64,000 nt of DNA from CADEED01 sp035765415 (GCA_035765415.1 DASTXR010000163.1:23715-87714); one strand, 5' to 3'; numbered from the stretch's first letter, positions 1 through 8,420 are shown. Numbers and translations are program-made. The notes: generated by a model from the sequence alone, not told the origin.

Positions 1-2
1 GC

Positions 3-572
3 CAGGGGATCTTCTCGGACTGCGAGCCGCCGGATGTCGAGGGATTCAGCATGGATGAGCTGTGGCGGCACAGCATGTCCACCGCCGCGGCTGCGCATCG
101 CATCGCCATTGCCGAACATCTCGACCGCGATCTCGTCGCCGCCTCGTTCCTCGCAGGCATGCTGCACGACATCGGCAAGCTGGTGCTCGCCATGGGAATG
201 CCCGAGCAGTACGCCAAAGTTCTCAAGCAGGTGGGCGACCGGCCCGGTGACCTGCAGCAGATCGAAATGCTCGAACTGCACGCCGCGCACACCGACGTGG
301 GCGCTTACCTCGTCGGCCTGTGGGGCCTGCCGAACACCATCGCCGAAGCGATCGCCTACCACGAAGACCCTTCGCAGTCGCCGAACCCCAGGTTCGGTCT
401 CGCCGGCATCGTGCACTGCGCGGACCGCCTGGCGCACCGGCCGGACATCGCCGACGTGCGTTCCGCCGAGCTCGGATTGAATGTCGATTACCTCGAAGCC
501 CAGGGCCGCACGGATCGCTGGGGCGAATGGCGCGAGGCGTATGCCACGGTTACACAGAAAGCGATTGAATAA
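3..572 (+). CDS. HDOD/HD-domain signalling protein, C-terminal part (5' truncated by window edge)
   Basis: The reading frame is open from the first codon of the window, so the start lies upstream and only about 189 C-terminal residues are visible. It contains an HD-type core (LHDIGKLVL) followed by a helical region with a second conserved block around AYHEDP and IVHCADRLA. This is the pattern of HDOD domains, which are HD-like folds usually without phosphodiesterase activity that act in bacterial signalling and stress regulation. The stop is 11 nt before the next gene, a stand-alone receiver domain, so the two are probably co-transcribed and may form one signalling unit. An upstream receiver domain in the missing N-terminus is possible. 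The family call is fairly safe; the signal and output are unknown. Confidence 0.75.
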   Translation, partial: QGIFSDCEPPDVEGFSMDELWRHSMSTAAAAHRIAIAEHLDRDLVAASFLAGMLHDIGKLVLAMGMPEQYAKVLKQVGDRPGDLQQIEMLELHAAHTDVGAYLVGLWGLPNTIAEAIAYHEDPSQSPNPRFGLAGIVHCADRLAHRPDIADVRSAELGLNVDYLEAQGRTDRWGEWREAYATVTQKAIE

Positions 573-583
573 AGGTACCTTTT

Positions 584-1165
584 ATGGAAAAGAGCAAACT
601 ACTGTTGGTCGATGACGAGCCGAACCTGACTTCGGCGCTGGTGCGCAGCCTCGATCGCTCGCAGTTCGAGATCTTCACGGCCGACTCCGCGCAGAAAGGC
701 CTGCTGATCCTCGCCGGCAACGACATCGACGTGGTGGTCTCCGACGAACGCATGCCCGGCATGACCGGCAGCCAGTTCCTCGCCGAAGTGCGCAAGCAAT
801 GGCCCAACACCATTCGCATGATCCTCTCCGGGCAGGCGGACCTCGAAGCCGCGGTTCGCGCCATCAACGAGGGCGAGGTGTATCGCTTCCTGCTCAAGCC
901 CTGCCATCCCAAGGAACTGCAGATGACGATCCTGCAGGGCCTGCAGCAGAAGAAGCTGGTCGCGCAGAGCCGCAAGCTCCTGCAGGAGCATCAGAAGACC
1001 CAGAACCTGCTCGAAGAGCTCGAGAAGGCCAACCCCGGCATCACCCGGATCGAGATGGACGAAGACGGCGCCATCATGATGGACGACAACGAGAGCGGCG
1101 CCGAAGACGTGCAGTCGCTGCTCGACGATCTCGAGCGCGAGATGGCCAAGGTCGCGCGCAGGTAG
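584..1165 (+). CDS. Single-domain response regulator with charged C-terminal tail
   Basis: This 193-residue protein carries one CheY-like receiver domain at residues 4-120. The acidic pair D10/D11, phospho-acceptor D54, S82 and K105 are all present, so phosphorylation should be possible. No DNA-binding, HD-GYP or GGDEF output domain follows. Residues 120-193 are a Leu/Glu/Gln-rich, probably coiled-coil helix and then a very acidic stretch, suggesting output by protein-protein contact. The gene sits 11 nt after the HDOD gene, and receiver plus HDOD proteins are often partners. No histidine kinase is visible here, so the phosphodonor is unknown. Confidence 0.85.
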   Translation: MEKSKLLLVDDEPNLTSALVRSLDRSQFEIFTADSAQKGLLILAGNDIDVVVSDERMPGMTGSQFLAEVRKQWPNTIRMILSGQADLEAAVRAINEGEVYRFLLKPCHPKELQMTILQGLQQKKLVAQSRKLLQEHQKTQNLLEELEKANPGITRIEMDEDGAIMMDDNESGAEDVQSLLDDLEREMAKVARR

Positions 1166-1185
1166 TTAGACGGCGGGGAAGCGGC

Positions 1186-1265
1186 GCCGGGACGGGGTTC
1201 GCGGGGTTGAGTGAGTGTCGGCGCAGATCTCGACGCCGACTCAACCGCGCGAACCCCGTCCCGGC
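1186..1265. repeat. Large imperfect inverted repeat between the response regulator and GH30 genes
   Basis: The left arm (1186-1223) and right arm (1234-1265) are near-perfect inverted copies beginning GCCGGGACGGGGTTCGCG, with a 5-6 nt insertion in the left arm and a loop of about 10 nt. The RNA would fold into a very stable stem, but no T-run follows either arm, so it is not a textbook intrinsic terminator. It could be a REP-type palindrome, a Rho-independent-like barrier, or an mRNA-stabilising hairpin between two genes of unrelated function. It is unlike the two AATGGGGACA elements elsewhere in the window. Confidence 0.7.
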
Positions 1266-1341
1266 ACCGCTCTCTTCCCTGCGCCGTGTTTCGCGCGTAT
1301 CTTCGGCCGCTGCAGCAAGGACGCTGCACAGCGAGGTTCGC

Positions 1342-3477
1342 ATGGACACGAAGAAACGGATTTCTTTGCCGGCCGCGTTCCGTGCGGCGCTCGCGCTCTC
1401 CATTACATTCCCCGCCGCTGCATTCGCCCAGAGCTGCGGCCTCGTCGCCAACAGCGGCTTCGAAGCCAATCTCACCGGCTGGACCGTCTCGGGTCCGGTG
1501 TCCATCGTGAGCGATGCCCACTCGGGCACGAAAGCCGCGCGCATCGGCACCGCGCAGGGCGGCGTGAATGGTGCCGGCACCTTCGCCGTGACCGCCGGTC
1601 AATCCCTCACCTTCCAGTTCTGGGCGAAAGTCACCGGCACGCCTTCCTGGGCTGGCGTCGGCCTCGACTTCCTCGATGCGGCCGGCAGCGAAATCGCCGA
1701 GATCAATACCCAGGTTACGGGTGGCACGTACACACTGCGGTCCACGACGCGCACCGTGCCCAACGGCGCCGTCGCGGCCCGCATATGGACCTGGAAAAGC
1801 GGAAGCACGGGCAATCTGTTCCTCGACGACTTCTGCGTCACCGTGCCCGATTCTCAGGCCCCGTCGGTACCGGCGGGGCTCGCCTCCGCGCTGGTGGGCA
1901 CCAGCAGCTTCACGCTGCGCTGGAATTCCTCCACGGACAATGTGGGAGTCACCGGTTACGAAGTTTTCCGCGGCGGCGCGTCGATCGGCACCACCGCGGC
2001 TACCTCATTCAGCGTCACCGGCCTGGCGGCCGCCACCACTTACGCGATGCGGGTTCGTGCGCGCGATGCCGCGGGCAACTGGTCGGCGCAGAGCACGGCG
2101 CTCAACGTCACGACGGCCGGTGGCGCTGCCAACTACGACGTCACCATCAACAAGGCCGCACGCCACCAGACCATCGACGGTTTCGGTTTCTTCGGCGCGC
2201 AGAACACCTGGTGGTCGGGATCCTCGTCGCTGTGGAGCGATGCCTGGGGCGACCAGGTCATCAGCGATCTCGGCATCACCATCTGGCGCAACGAGCATTA
2301 CCCGCCGTCGGACAACATGAACACGCAGGACGCCAACTGGGCGAAGCAGCGCCCGGTGGTCCAGGGTCTCAAGCGAAAGGCAGATCAATTCGGCGTCAAC
2401 CTCAAGTTCATCTTCACCGTGTGGAGCCCGCCGGCGTCCATGAAAATACGGGTCACCAACAACACGCGCGAAATCGGCGTGCCGCATCCGTCCGGCACGA
2501 AGCAGGGAGGCGCGCTCGATCCCACGCGCTACGCGGACTTCGCCGCGTGGATGGGTCAGGGAATCGATCAGTATCGCGCCGAAGGCATCGAGCCCTACGC
2601 CGTCAGTCCGCAGAACGAGCCGTTCTTCGTGCAGGGCTTCAACAGCTGCTGGTACAAGCAGGAGTGGTATCCCGAGATGCTGATCGGCGCCATGTCCATC
2701 CTCAGGGCTAACTATCCGAACGTGAAGGTGTTCGGCAGCGAAGGCATGCTCGAGATGGAAGCCGCCGACAACAACTGGCCGTGGTTCTATCACAAGCAGA
2801 TCCTCGACTCGGCTCAGGCGCGCGCAAACCTCGACATCCTCGCCGTGCACGGATACAGCGACGGTGTCGCGCCCACTTCCGGCAGCACGCTCGGACACCT
2901 GTGGCAGAGCCACAAGCAGCACTTCGCCGATCCCATGAACAAGAAACAGTGGATGACCGAAACCTCGGGATACCAGGACGCCTGGAATGGCTCCCCCGGC
3001 GCGTTCGCGCTCGGGCTCGACATCATGTCGGCGCTCAACAATGGCAACGTCGCAGGCTGGGTGTGGTGGCAGGGAAGCGAGAATCCCGGGGCAACCTCCG
3101 GCGTGGGCGAATTCGCGCTCATGAACGGGCTGGTCAAGGGCAAGAAGTACTACGCGTCGAAGCAGTTCTACCGCTACATCCGCCCGGGCGCAGTGCGGGT
3201 TGGCGCCGCCAGCGCCAACAGCAACGTCTTCGTTTCCGCCTACGAACATGCCGGCGCGGGCACGCACACCATCGTGCTCGCGAATACGGCTGCCGGCTCG
3301 CAATCGATCACGCTGGGTGGCGCGGGTCTCCCGGCGAGCTTCACGATCTATCGCACGTCGGCGTCGGAGAACGCCGTGAACGCCGGCGACTACGCGACCG
3401 GCACCGCGCTCGCGCTGCCCGGGCGGTCCATCACCACATTGCAGGCCGGCGGCACGCCGCTCGCGACGTCGCCGTAG
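1342..3477 (+). CDS. Secreted GH30-family glycoside hydrolase with N-terminal CBM-like and Fn3 domains
   Basis: The 711-residue product starts with a Sec signal peptide (cleavage likely after Ala29, AFA/QS). A jelly-roll module resembling carbohydrate-binding CBM4/9 types occupies about 30-168, a fibronectin type III domain about 170-262, and a GH30-like (beta/alpha)8 domain with its side beta-sandwich runs from about 264 to the end. The acid/base is expected at Glu426 (QNEP) and the nucleophile at Glu540 (WMTETSGY). GH30 enzymes cleave beta-linked polysaccharides such as glucuronoxylan or beta-1,6-glucan; the substrate cannot be read from sequence here. The frame is open far upstream through the response regulator, but the signal peptide fixes the ATG at 1342. 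This is an extracellular biomass-degrading enzyme. Confidence 0.88.
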   Translation: MDTKKRISLPAAFRAALALSITFPAAAFAQSCGLVANSGFEANLTGWTVSGPVSIVSDAHSGTKAARIGTAQGGVNGAGTFAVTAGQSLTFQFWAKVTGTPSWAGVGLDFLDAAGSEIAEINTQVTGGTYTLRSTTRTVPNGAVAARIWTWKSGSTGNLFLDDFCVTVPDSQAPSVPAGLASALVGTSSFTLRWNSSTDNVGVTGYEVFRGGASIGTTAATSFSVTGLAAATTYAMRVRARDAAGNWSAQSTALNVTTAGGAANYDVTINKAARHQTIDGFGFFGAQNTWWSGSSSLWSDAWGDQVISDLGITIWRNEHYPPSDNMNTQDANWAKQRPVVQGLKRKADQFGVNLKFIFTVWSPPASMKIRVTNNTREIGVPHPSGTKQGGALDPTRYADFAAWMGQGIDQYRAEGIEPYAVSPQNEPFFVQGFNSCWYKQEWYPEMLIGAMSILRANYPNVKVFGSEGMLEMEAADNNWPWFYHKQILDSAQARANLDILAVHGYSDGVAPTSGSTLGHLWQSHKQHFADPMNKKQWMTETSGYQDAWNGSPGAFALGLDIMSALNNGNVAGWVWWQGSENPGATSGVGEFALMNGLVKGKKYYASKQFYRYIRPGAVRVGAASANSNVFVSAYEHAGAGTHTIVLANTAAGSQSITLGGAGLPASFTIYRTSASENAVNAGDYATGTALALPGRSITTLQAGGTPLATSP

Positions 3478-3511
3478 ATAGGTGGTGCCTGAGAGGGGTT
3501 CCCGGCTCCAC

Positions 3512-4486
3512 TCAATAACGGACCAGAGCGGAGCCCCAGGTGAAGCCGCCACCGAAGGCCTCTAACAAGAGCAGGTCACCGCGCTTCACGCGGCCGTCGC
3601 GCACGCCGGTGTCCAGCGCCAGCGGCACCGAGGCCGTCGAGGTGTTGCCATGATCCTGCACGGTGACGATGACCCGCTCCATCGGCAGCTCGAGCCGCTT
3701 GGCCATCGCGCCGATGATGCGGATGTTCGCCTGGTGCGGGATCAGCCAGTTGACGGCGGACTTCTCGAGGCCGTTGTGCGCCAGCGCCTCGTCGACCGCG
3801 CCACCCAGCTTGGTGACCGCGACCTTGAAGACTTCGCTGCCGGCCATCTTGATGCCGATGTCCACCTTGTTGGTGTCAGGGTCGATGTTGAAACCCTTGG
3901 ACACTCCGCTGTCGACGTACAACAGGTCCTTGTAGACCCCGTCGGAGTGCAGGTGCGTGCTCATGATGCCGGGCTCGGATGACGGCTTGAGCACCACCGC
4001 GCCCGCCCCGTCGCCGAACAACACGGCGGTGTTCCGGTCGGACCAGTTGGTGATGCGCGAAAGGGTTTCCGCGCCGACCACGAGGGCGCACTTGGCCTCG
4101 CCCGCCTTCACGAACTTGTCGGCGATGGACAATGCGTAGATGAACCCGCTGCACGCGGTCTCCACGGAGAACGCGGGGCAGCCACGCGCGCCGAGGCGCG
4201 CCTGCAGCAGCGTGCCGCAGTTGGGAAAGACGAGATCGGGCGTGGTGGTTCCGAACACGATGAAATCGATTTCGGCCGGCGTGACGCCCGCGGCTTCGAT
4301 GGCGCGACGCGCGGCGGTTTCGCCGAGGTCGACGGTAGTTTGGCCATCGGCCGCGATGTGCCGCCGCTCGATGCCGGTGCGCGTGCGGATCCACTCGTCG
4401 GTGGTATCCATCTTCTTCTCGAGATCGGAGTTCGTGACGATCCGTTCCGGAAGGTAGGAGCCCGTACCGGCGATGCGTGAATACAT
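3512..4486 (-). CDS. fabH: Beta-ketoacyl-ACP synthase III (FabH)
   Basis: FabH condenses acetyl-CoA with malonyl-ACP to start fatty-acid synthesis. The 324-residue protein has the complete Cys-His-Asn triad: Cys112 (VETACSGF), His251 (IPHQANIR) and Asn281 (DHGNTSTAS), plus the C-terminal GGGFTWG loop. Length is normal. It is the last gene of yceD-rpmF-plsX-fabH and begins 26 nt after plsX, with an AAGG Shine-Dalgarno sequence. In many proteobacteria fabD-fabG-acpP follow directly; here the cluster stops and a convergent GH30 gene lies 34 nt away, so the rest of the fab genes must be elsewhere. Confidence 0.97.
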   Translation of the reverse strand: MYSRIAGTGSYLPERIVTNSDLEKKMDTTDEWIRTRTGIERRHIAADGQTTVDLGETAARRAIEAAGVTPAEIDFIVFGTTTPDLVFPNCGTLLQARLGARGCPAFSVETACSGFIYALSIADKFVKAGEAKCALVVGAETLSRITNWSDRNTAVLFGDGAGAVVLKPSSEPGIMSTHLHSDGVYKDLLYVDSGVSKGFNIDPDTNKVDIGIKMAGSEVFKVAVTKLGGAVDEALAHNGLEKSAVNWLIPHQANIRIIGAMAKRLELPMERVIVTVQDHGNTSTASVPLALDTGVRDGRVKRGDLLLLEAFGGGFTWGSALVRY

Positions 4487-4498
4487 GCTGAGCCTTTT

Positions 4499-4526
4499 TT
4501 AGCCGGAGTTCGTTAGCCGGAGTTCG
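4499..4526 (-). repeat. Tandem 14-bp duplication carrying the plsX stop codon
   Basis: The 14-bp unit TTAGCCGGAGTTCG occurs twice back to back at 4499-4512 and 4513-4526. On the coding strand each copy reads CGAACTCCGGCTAA, so the last plsX codons and the TAA stop are duplicated. The second TAA is in frame and 11 nt upstream of the fabH start. This is a recent-looking short tandem duplication; any role in plsX-fabH coupling is speculative. Confidence 0.9.
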
Positions 4527-5541
4527 CTTTGTCGGGCGACGGCGCCGTTGCCAGGGCGCTCGCGATCGCCGCAGGCAGTCCACGGCGCATTGCCGTGGCG
4601 GTCGTGGCCACCGCCTGGGCGAATGCGACGCGATCCGCGCTGCCGTGGCTTTTTACCACGACTGCGGTCAGTCCGACCATGCAGGCGCCGTTGTAGCGCC
4701 GCGGATCGAGTTTCTCGCCGACTCGCCGCAGTACCGGGCGGGCTAGCAATCCCGAGATCTTCGCCGTGGCGCTGCGCGAAAACTCCGTGCGCAGTTGTTC
4801 GACGATGAGCTTGGCCAGACCTTCCATCGCCTTCAACGCGACGTTGCCGGTGAATCCATCGGTGACCACCACGTCGACGTGTTCGTCGAAAATATGGTTG
4901 CCTTCGACGAAGCCCAGGTAGTTCACGCCGCTCGCGCGAATGAGCTCGTGCGCTTCCTGGATCAGCTCGTGGCCCTTGGTGTCTTCCTCACCGATGTTGA
5001 GCAGGCCGACGCGCGGCGTGGCGATGCCGAACACGTCGCGGGCCACGATCGAGCCCATGGTCGCGAACTGCGCGAGCTGCAGCGCCGTCGCCTTCGTGTT
5101 CGCGCCCAGGTCGAGGATATGAGTGTGCCCGCCGTTGCGCGCGGGCACCGACGACATGATGGGCGCGCGCTCCACGGGCCCCACGGTCTTCAGCACGAAA
5201 TGCGCCATGGCCGTCAGCGCGCCGGTGTTGCCGGCGCTGAGCATCGCGCCCGCGCGCCCTTCCTTCACGAGGTCGATGGCGATGCGCATCGAGGAATCCT
5301 TGCGCCGGCGAATGGCTTCGCGCGGATGCTCGGACATCCCCACCACGCTGGCCGCCGGATGAACGGACACGCGCGAGCGCACCGACGCCGGCGCATGCGC
5401 CAGCGCGGGTTCGATGACGGCAGGGTCACCGACGAGAATCAACTCGAGGGCTGTATCGGTGGCGAGGGCGCGCAGCGCTCCGGGTATGCACTCCGGCGCA
5501 CCGCTGTCGCCACTCATCACATCGACGGCGATCGACGGCAT
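4513..5541 (-). CDS. plsX: Phosphate acyltransferase PlsX
   Basis: PlsX converts acyl-ACP and phosphate to acyl-phosphate, the donor for PlsY in phospholipid synthesis. The 342-residue protein begins IAVDVMSGDSG, matching the family N-terminal signature AxDxMGGD, and keeps the glycine-rich block SAGNTGAL and the conserved region around DGFTGNVALK. Length is typical. It lies between rpmF (33 nt) and fabH (26 nt), the usual gammaproteobacterial order linking ribosomal protein L32 and membrane lipid synthesis. The stop codon sits in a 14-bp tandem duplication. Confidence 0.96.
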   Translation of the reverse strand: MPSIAVDVMSGDSGAPECIPGALRALATDTALELILVGDPAVIEPALAHAPASVRSRVSVHPAASVVGMSEHPREAIRRRKDSSMRIAIDLVKEGRAGAMLSAGNTGALTAMAHFVLKTVGPVERAPIMSSVPARNGGHTHILDLGANTKATALQLAQFATMGSIVARDVFGIATPRVGLLNIGEEDTKGHELIQEAHELIRASGVNYLGFVEGNHIFDEHVDVVVTDGFTGNVALKAMEGLAKLIVEQLRTEFSRSATAKISGLLARPVLRRVGEKLDPRRYNGACMVGLTAVVVKSHGSADRVAFAQAVATTATAMRRGLPAAIASALATAPSPDKANSG

Positions 5542-5574
5542 GCGTTACGAGCGGGGCAGCGCCCCGCTCCGCAA

Positions 5575-5769
5575 CTATTCTTCGGTCTCGACTTCGGCCG
5601 GTTTTTCGATGACGCGCTTGCCGCGATAAAAACCGTCGGGAGTGATGCGATGGCGCAGGTGGGTTTCACCCGACTGCGGATCGACTGACAAAGCGGGCTT
5701 CGTCAGCCCATCGTGCGAACGATGCATGCCGCGCTTGGACGGCGTTTTACGACTTTTCTGAACGGGCAT
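5575..5769 (-). CDS. rpmF: 50S ribosomal protein L32
   Basis: A 64-residue basic protein of the large ribosomal subunit. It matches L32 across its length: N-terminal KSRKTPSKRGMHRSHD and the central LRHRITPDGFYRGKRVI. No CxxC zinc pairs are present, as in the Escherichia coli form. It lies 25 nt downstream of yceD and 33 nt upstream of plsX, the classic arrangement. The C-terminus (EKPAEVETEE) is a short acidic extension. Confidence 0.97.
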   Translation of the reverse strand: MPVQKSRKTPSKRGMHRSHDGLTKPALSVDPQSGETHLRHRITPDGFYRGKRVIEKPAEVETEE

Positions 5770-5794
5770 GGAACCAATCCTCGTGGGCGACTTA

Positions 5795-6325
5795 CTACTT
5801 GCGTTTCAACAGTTCGCCCAACTGTGCAAACGGTTTTTGAACCTGCGCGTCGGCCGACTCATCGGCGTCCGCTTCCTGACCGGGCAGCTGCATCGCGCTG
5901 TCCGCACATTCACTGCCTTCCGCATGGCGCGCCACGTGTGGCAACGCGAGCAGAATCTCTTCATCGACGAGGTCGCGAACGCTGACGCTATCGGCCTCGA
6001 CCAGAAAAACTTCCATCCCCTCGGGTACCCGGTCCGCCGCGTTGTAATCGCTGACGAGCGCGATGCGCGACTTCACCCGTACCGGCCAGCCCATCGGCTG
6101 CATGCAGCGCTGGCAAACTACTTCGGGCTCGGCGCCGACCTCGAGGTCTGCGACCGCCTGCCCGACCTGCCGCGAGAAGCGCACCTGCCCCTTGGCCTCG
6201 CCATCGGCGCTCACCAACTCATGAGACACCCTGGGCAACTCGGCAAGTGGGATCGTGAAATCGACCACCGCTTCGGTGCCTACCAAGGTGTCCACAGGAG
6301 CGCGTCGGGACCAGCCCAGTGACAT
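5795..6325 (-). CDS. yceD: YceD (DUF177) family protein, probable 23S rRNA accumulation factor
   Basis: This is a DUF177 protein of about 176 residues encoded just ahead of rpmF, its conserved position. The family is linked to 23S rRNA metabolism and 50S biogenesis. The CQRC motif near residue 71 and the acidic C-terminal half with EEILLALPHVA-type sequence are family features. The ATG at 6325 (MSLGWSRR) is preferred over an in-frame TTG at 6358, because the TTG falls inside a near-consensus promoter and would not be transcribed. No Shine-Dalgarno sequence precedes 6325, consistent with a leaderless message. Confidence 0.85.
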   Translation of the reverse strand: MSLGWSRRAPVDTLVGTEAVVDFTIPLAELPRVSHELVSADGEAKGQVRFSRQVGQAVADLEVGAEPEVVCQRCMQPMGWPVRVKSRIALVSDYNAADRVPEGMEVFLVEADSVSVRDLVDEEILLALPHVARHAEGSECADSAMQLPGQEADADESADAQVQKPFAQLGELLKRK

Positions 6326-6334
6326 GGGGCGCGT

Positions 6335-6363
6335 ATGATAGGGACCGCATCCCGCCAAGTCAA
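6335..6363 (-). promoter_or_regulatory. Sigma-70 type promoter for yceD-rpmF-plsX-fabH, predicted near-leaderless transcript
   Basis: On the minus strand TTGACT (6358-6363) is followed after exactly 17 nt by TATCAT (6335-6340), each one base from the -35 and -10 consensus. Only 9 nt separate the -10 from the yceD ATG at 6325. Transcription starting 6-8 nt after the -10 would give a 5' leader of 1-3 nt. The divergent yceF start is at 6393, so the shared intergenic region is 67 bp. Confidence 0.75.
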
Positions 6364-6392
6364 AACAACATTAACTCTAAGCCATTGTTTTT

Positions 6393-6989
6393 ATGAGCCC
6401 CAATGCGCCAACGCGCCCGTTGATCCTGGCATCCACGTCCCGATACCGCGCCAGCCTGCTGCAGCGCTTCGGCCTGCCCTTCACGCCCCACAATCCAGCC
6501 GTGGACGAGGCCGAGCGGCACGGGGAATCGCCCCGTGCGCGGGCTTTCCGGCTGTCTGAAGCGAAGGCCGAGGCGGTGGCCACCCTGTTTCCCCAGGCCA
6601 TCGTGGTGGGCGGGGACCAGGTACCCGCCACCAGCACCACCATCCTCAACAAGCCGGGCAATGCGGCCAACTGCCGCGAACAGCTCAAGCTGCTGTCCGG
6701 ATCCACAGCCGAGTTCTACACGGCCTGCACGCTCCGCTGCCTCGAAACCGGGGTGAAGCTTTCGCACGTGGACACCACGGCGGTGAAGCTGCGGCCGCTC
6801 GCGGACGCGGAAATCGACCGCTACATCGAGCGCGAAAAGCCGTTCGACTGTGCCGGCGGATTCAAGGCCGAGGCGCTGGGGATCGTGCTGTTCGAGCGCA
6901 TCGATACCGAGGACCCGACGGCCATCATCGGCATGCCGCTCATCTGGCTGGCGGGCGCCCTGCGTGCCGTGGGCTTCGCGGTCCCGTGA
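6393..6989 (+). CDS. yceF: Maf/YceF family nucleotide pyrophosphatase (7-methyl-GTP type)
   Basis: A 198-residue Maf-fold protein that hydrolyses non-canonical nucleoside triphosphates; the YceF subgroup acts on 7-methyl-GTP. The N-terminal LILASTSRYR phosphate-binding segment, central GGDQV and the DCAGGFKAEALGIVLFE block match YceF rather than the dTTP/UTP-specific YhdE group. It is transcribed divergently from yceD and convergently with rluC, keeping the Escherichia coli neighbourhood (rne, rluC, yceF, yceD). No Shine-Dalgarno sequence is seen before the ATG. Confidence 0.9.
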   Translation: MSPNAPTRPLILASTSRYRASLLQRFGLPFTPHNPAVDEAERHGESPRARAFRLSEAKAEAVATLFPQAIVVGGDQVPATSTTILNKPGNAANCREQLKLLSGSTAEFYTACTLRCLETGVKLSHVDTTAVKLRPLADAEIDRYIEREKPFDCAGGFKAEALGIVLFERIDTEDPTAIIGMPLIWLAGALRAVGFAVP

Positions 6990-7001
6990 CGAGAACCGGC
7001 A

Positions 7002-8012
7002 TCACCGCTTCTTTTCTCCGAGCACATCGATAACGGCGGCGAGATCCGCGGGCAGCGGTGCGCTGGCATTGAACTCCACGCCGGTTTCCGGCCAGGTGAA
7101 ACTCAAGCGGTGCGCATGCAGGAACATGCGCTTGAGGCCCGACTCCTTCATCTTCTCGTTGAACTCGGCCTCACCATACTTCTCATCGCCCGCCAGTGGA
7201 TAGCCGGCATGCGCGGCATGCACGCGGATCTGGTGCGTGCGCCCCGTTTCGAGCGAGACCTCGACGAGCGTCGCACGCTTGCCGAAGAACTGCACCGGCT
7301 TGAACACGCTCACCGCTTCTTTTCCCGACTCGTGCGCCTTCACCGTGCGCTCCCCGCCGACGCGTATGTCGGTGCGCAGCGGCACGTCGATGCGCTTCTG
7401 CCCGAGCTCCCACTTGCCTTTCACGAGTGCGAGGTAATGCTTCTCCACGTGCCCGTCGCGCATGAGCGCATGCAGCGTGCGCAGCGCCGCGGGCTTGCGC
7501 GACACCAGCAGCAGACCGCTGGTGTCGCGATCGATGCGGTGGACGAGCTCCAGCGTCTCGTCGGGCCGCGCGGCGCGTAATGCTTCGATGACGCCAAAGC
7601 TCACGCCGCTGCCGCCATGAACGGCGACACCGGCGGGTTTGTCGATGACGAGGACTCGCGGATCTTCGTAAATGATGGCGCCCGTCAGTCCCTGGACCAT
7701 CGCCGGTGGCGCGCGCCTGGGTGGCGCGGCCGCGCCGGTACGCACCGGCGGCACGCGGACGATGTCGCTTGCCAGCAACCTCTGATCGGGCTTCGCGCGC
7801 TTGCCGTTCACGCGCACCTCACCTTTGCGGATCACGCGAAAGATGTGTGTCTTGGGCACGTCCTTGAGGATTCGACCCAGAAAGTTGTCGAGGCGCTGGC
7901 CCGCGCCGCGCTCGCCCGCCTCCACTTGCTGGACTTTGGCGGGCGCTTCGACCGGTTTCGGGAGAGATTGAGGCGCGGGCGCCACAGGAGTTTCGTAACG
8001 TCTTGTTTTCAC
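7002..8012 (-). CDS. rluC: 23S rRNA pseudouridine synthase RluC
   Basis: RluC isomerises uridines 955, 2504 and 2580 of 23S rRNA. The product is about 336 residues from a GTG start at 8012. An N-terminal S4-type RNA-binding domain (GQRLDNFLGR through GEVRVNGKRA) precedes the RluA-class catalytic domain with HRIDRDTSGLLL, where the Asp after HRI is the nucleophile, and ETGRTHQIRVH. The frame stays open upstream to 8126, but that extra sequence is low-complexity and lies in the divergent rluC-rne region. It ends 12 nt from the convergent yceF. The start choice is uncertain by a few codons. Confidence 0.92.
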   Translation of the reverse strand: MKTRRYETPVAPAPQSLPKPVEAPAKVQQVEAGERGAGQRLDNFLGRILKDVPKTHIFRVIRKGEVRVNGKRAKPDQRLLASDIVRVPPVRTGAAAPPRRAPPAMVQGLTGAIIYEDPRVLVIDKPAGVAVHGGSGVSFGVIEALRAARPDETLELVHRIDRDTSGLLLVSRKPAALRTLHALMRDGHVEKHYLALVKGKWELGQKRIDVPLRTDIRVGGERTVKAHESGKEAVSVFKPVQFFGKRATLVEVSLETGRTHQIRVHAAHAGYPLAGDEKYGEAEFNEKMKESGLKRMFLHAHRLSFTWPETGVEFNASAPLPADLAAVIDVLGEKKR

Positions 8013-8420
8013 TAAGGGTCTCGGGCTATGATGCGCGCCGTCGTCGTCCCCAGCTTGTGTGTGACGACGCAATGCCGCGGCACCGCCGATCGCACTCTGT
8101 AATAAGACGACTCGAACGCGCCGCATGTTAGTTGGTCCCCGATAAGGGGGCCATCGCTCGAAGGCCGACTTGAATCGTCGCGCTTAAGGTTTGGTCCAAA
8201 AGACGCACCTTGCGCACCGTCGGTGAAGTAGCCCAAAGGGTTTTGGCGCTCCGCCCCATCATGGGACGGACATACAACGTGAATACACGTCTACCCCACG
8301 ACAGACTTTGGCCTCACGGCTTGCCCCTCCGCGTCGCGCGGTCGAAGGCAATGCCGTCCGCAAGGATATCCGCCGTTCGAATCGAGTTGGCCCGACAGAA
8401 GTCATCAAGGTCCAATTCAA
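8013..8420. promoter_or_regulatory. 408-bp non-coding region between rluC and rne, probable long rne 5' leader
   Basis: No convincing gene lies here. In Escherichia coli rne has a 5' leader of about 360 nt that mediates autoregulation by RNase E, and the divergent rluC-rne geometry is the same. A stem-loop is visible at 8133-8153 (TGGTCCCC, loop GATAA, GGGGGCCA). I could not identify a confident -35/-10 pair for either gene. The region is visibly less GC-rich than the flanking genes. Confidence 0.5.

Noticed and set aside
799..1341. Upstream extension of the GH30 reading frame through the response regulator gene
   Set aside because: The signal peptide begins at 1342 and the upstream part overlaps a better gene and encodes low-complexity Arg-rich sequence.
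6326..6358. TTG start for yceD at 6358
   Set aside because: It lies inside the predicted promoter and would precede the transcription start.
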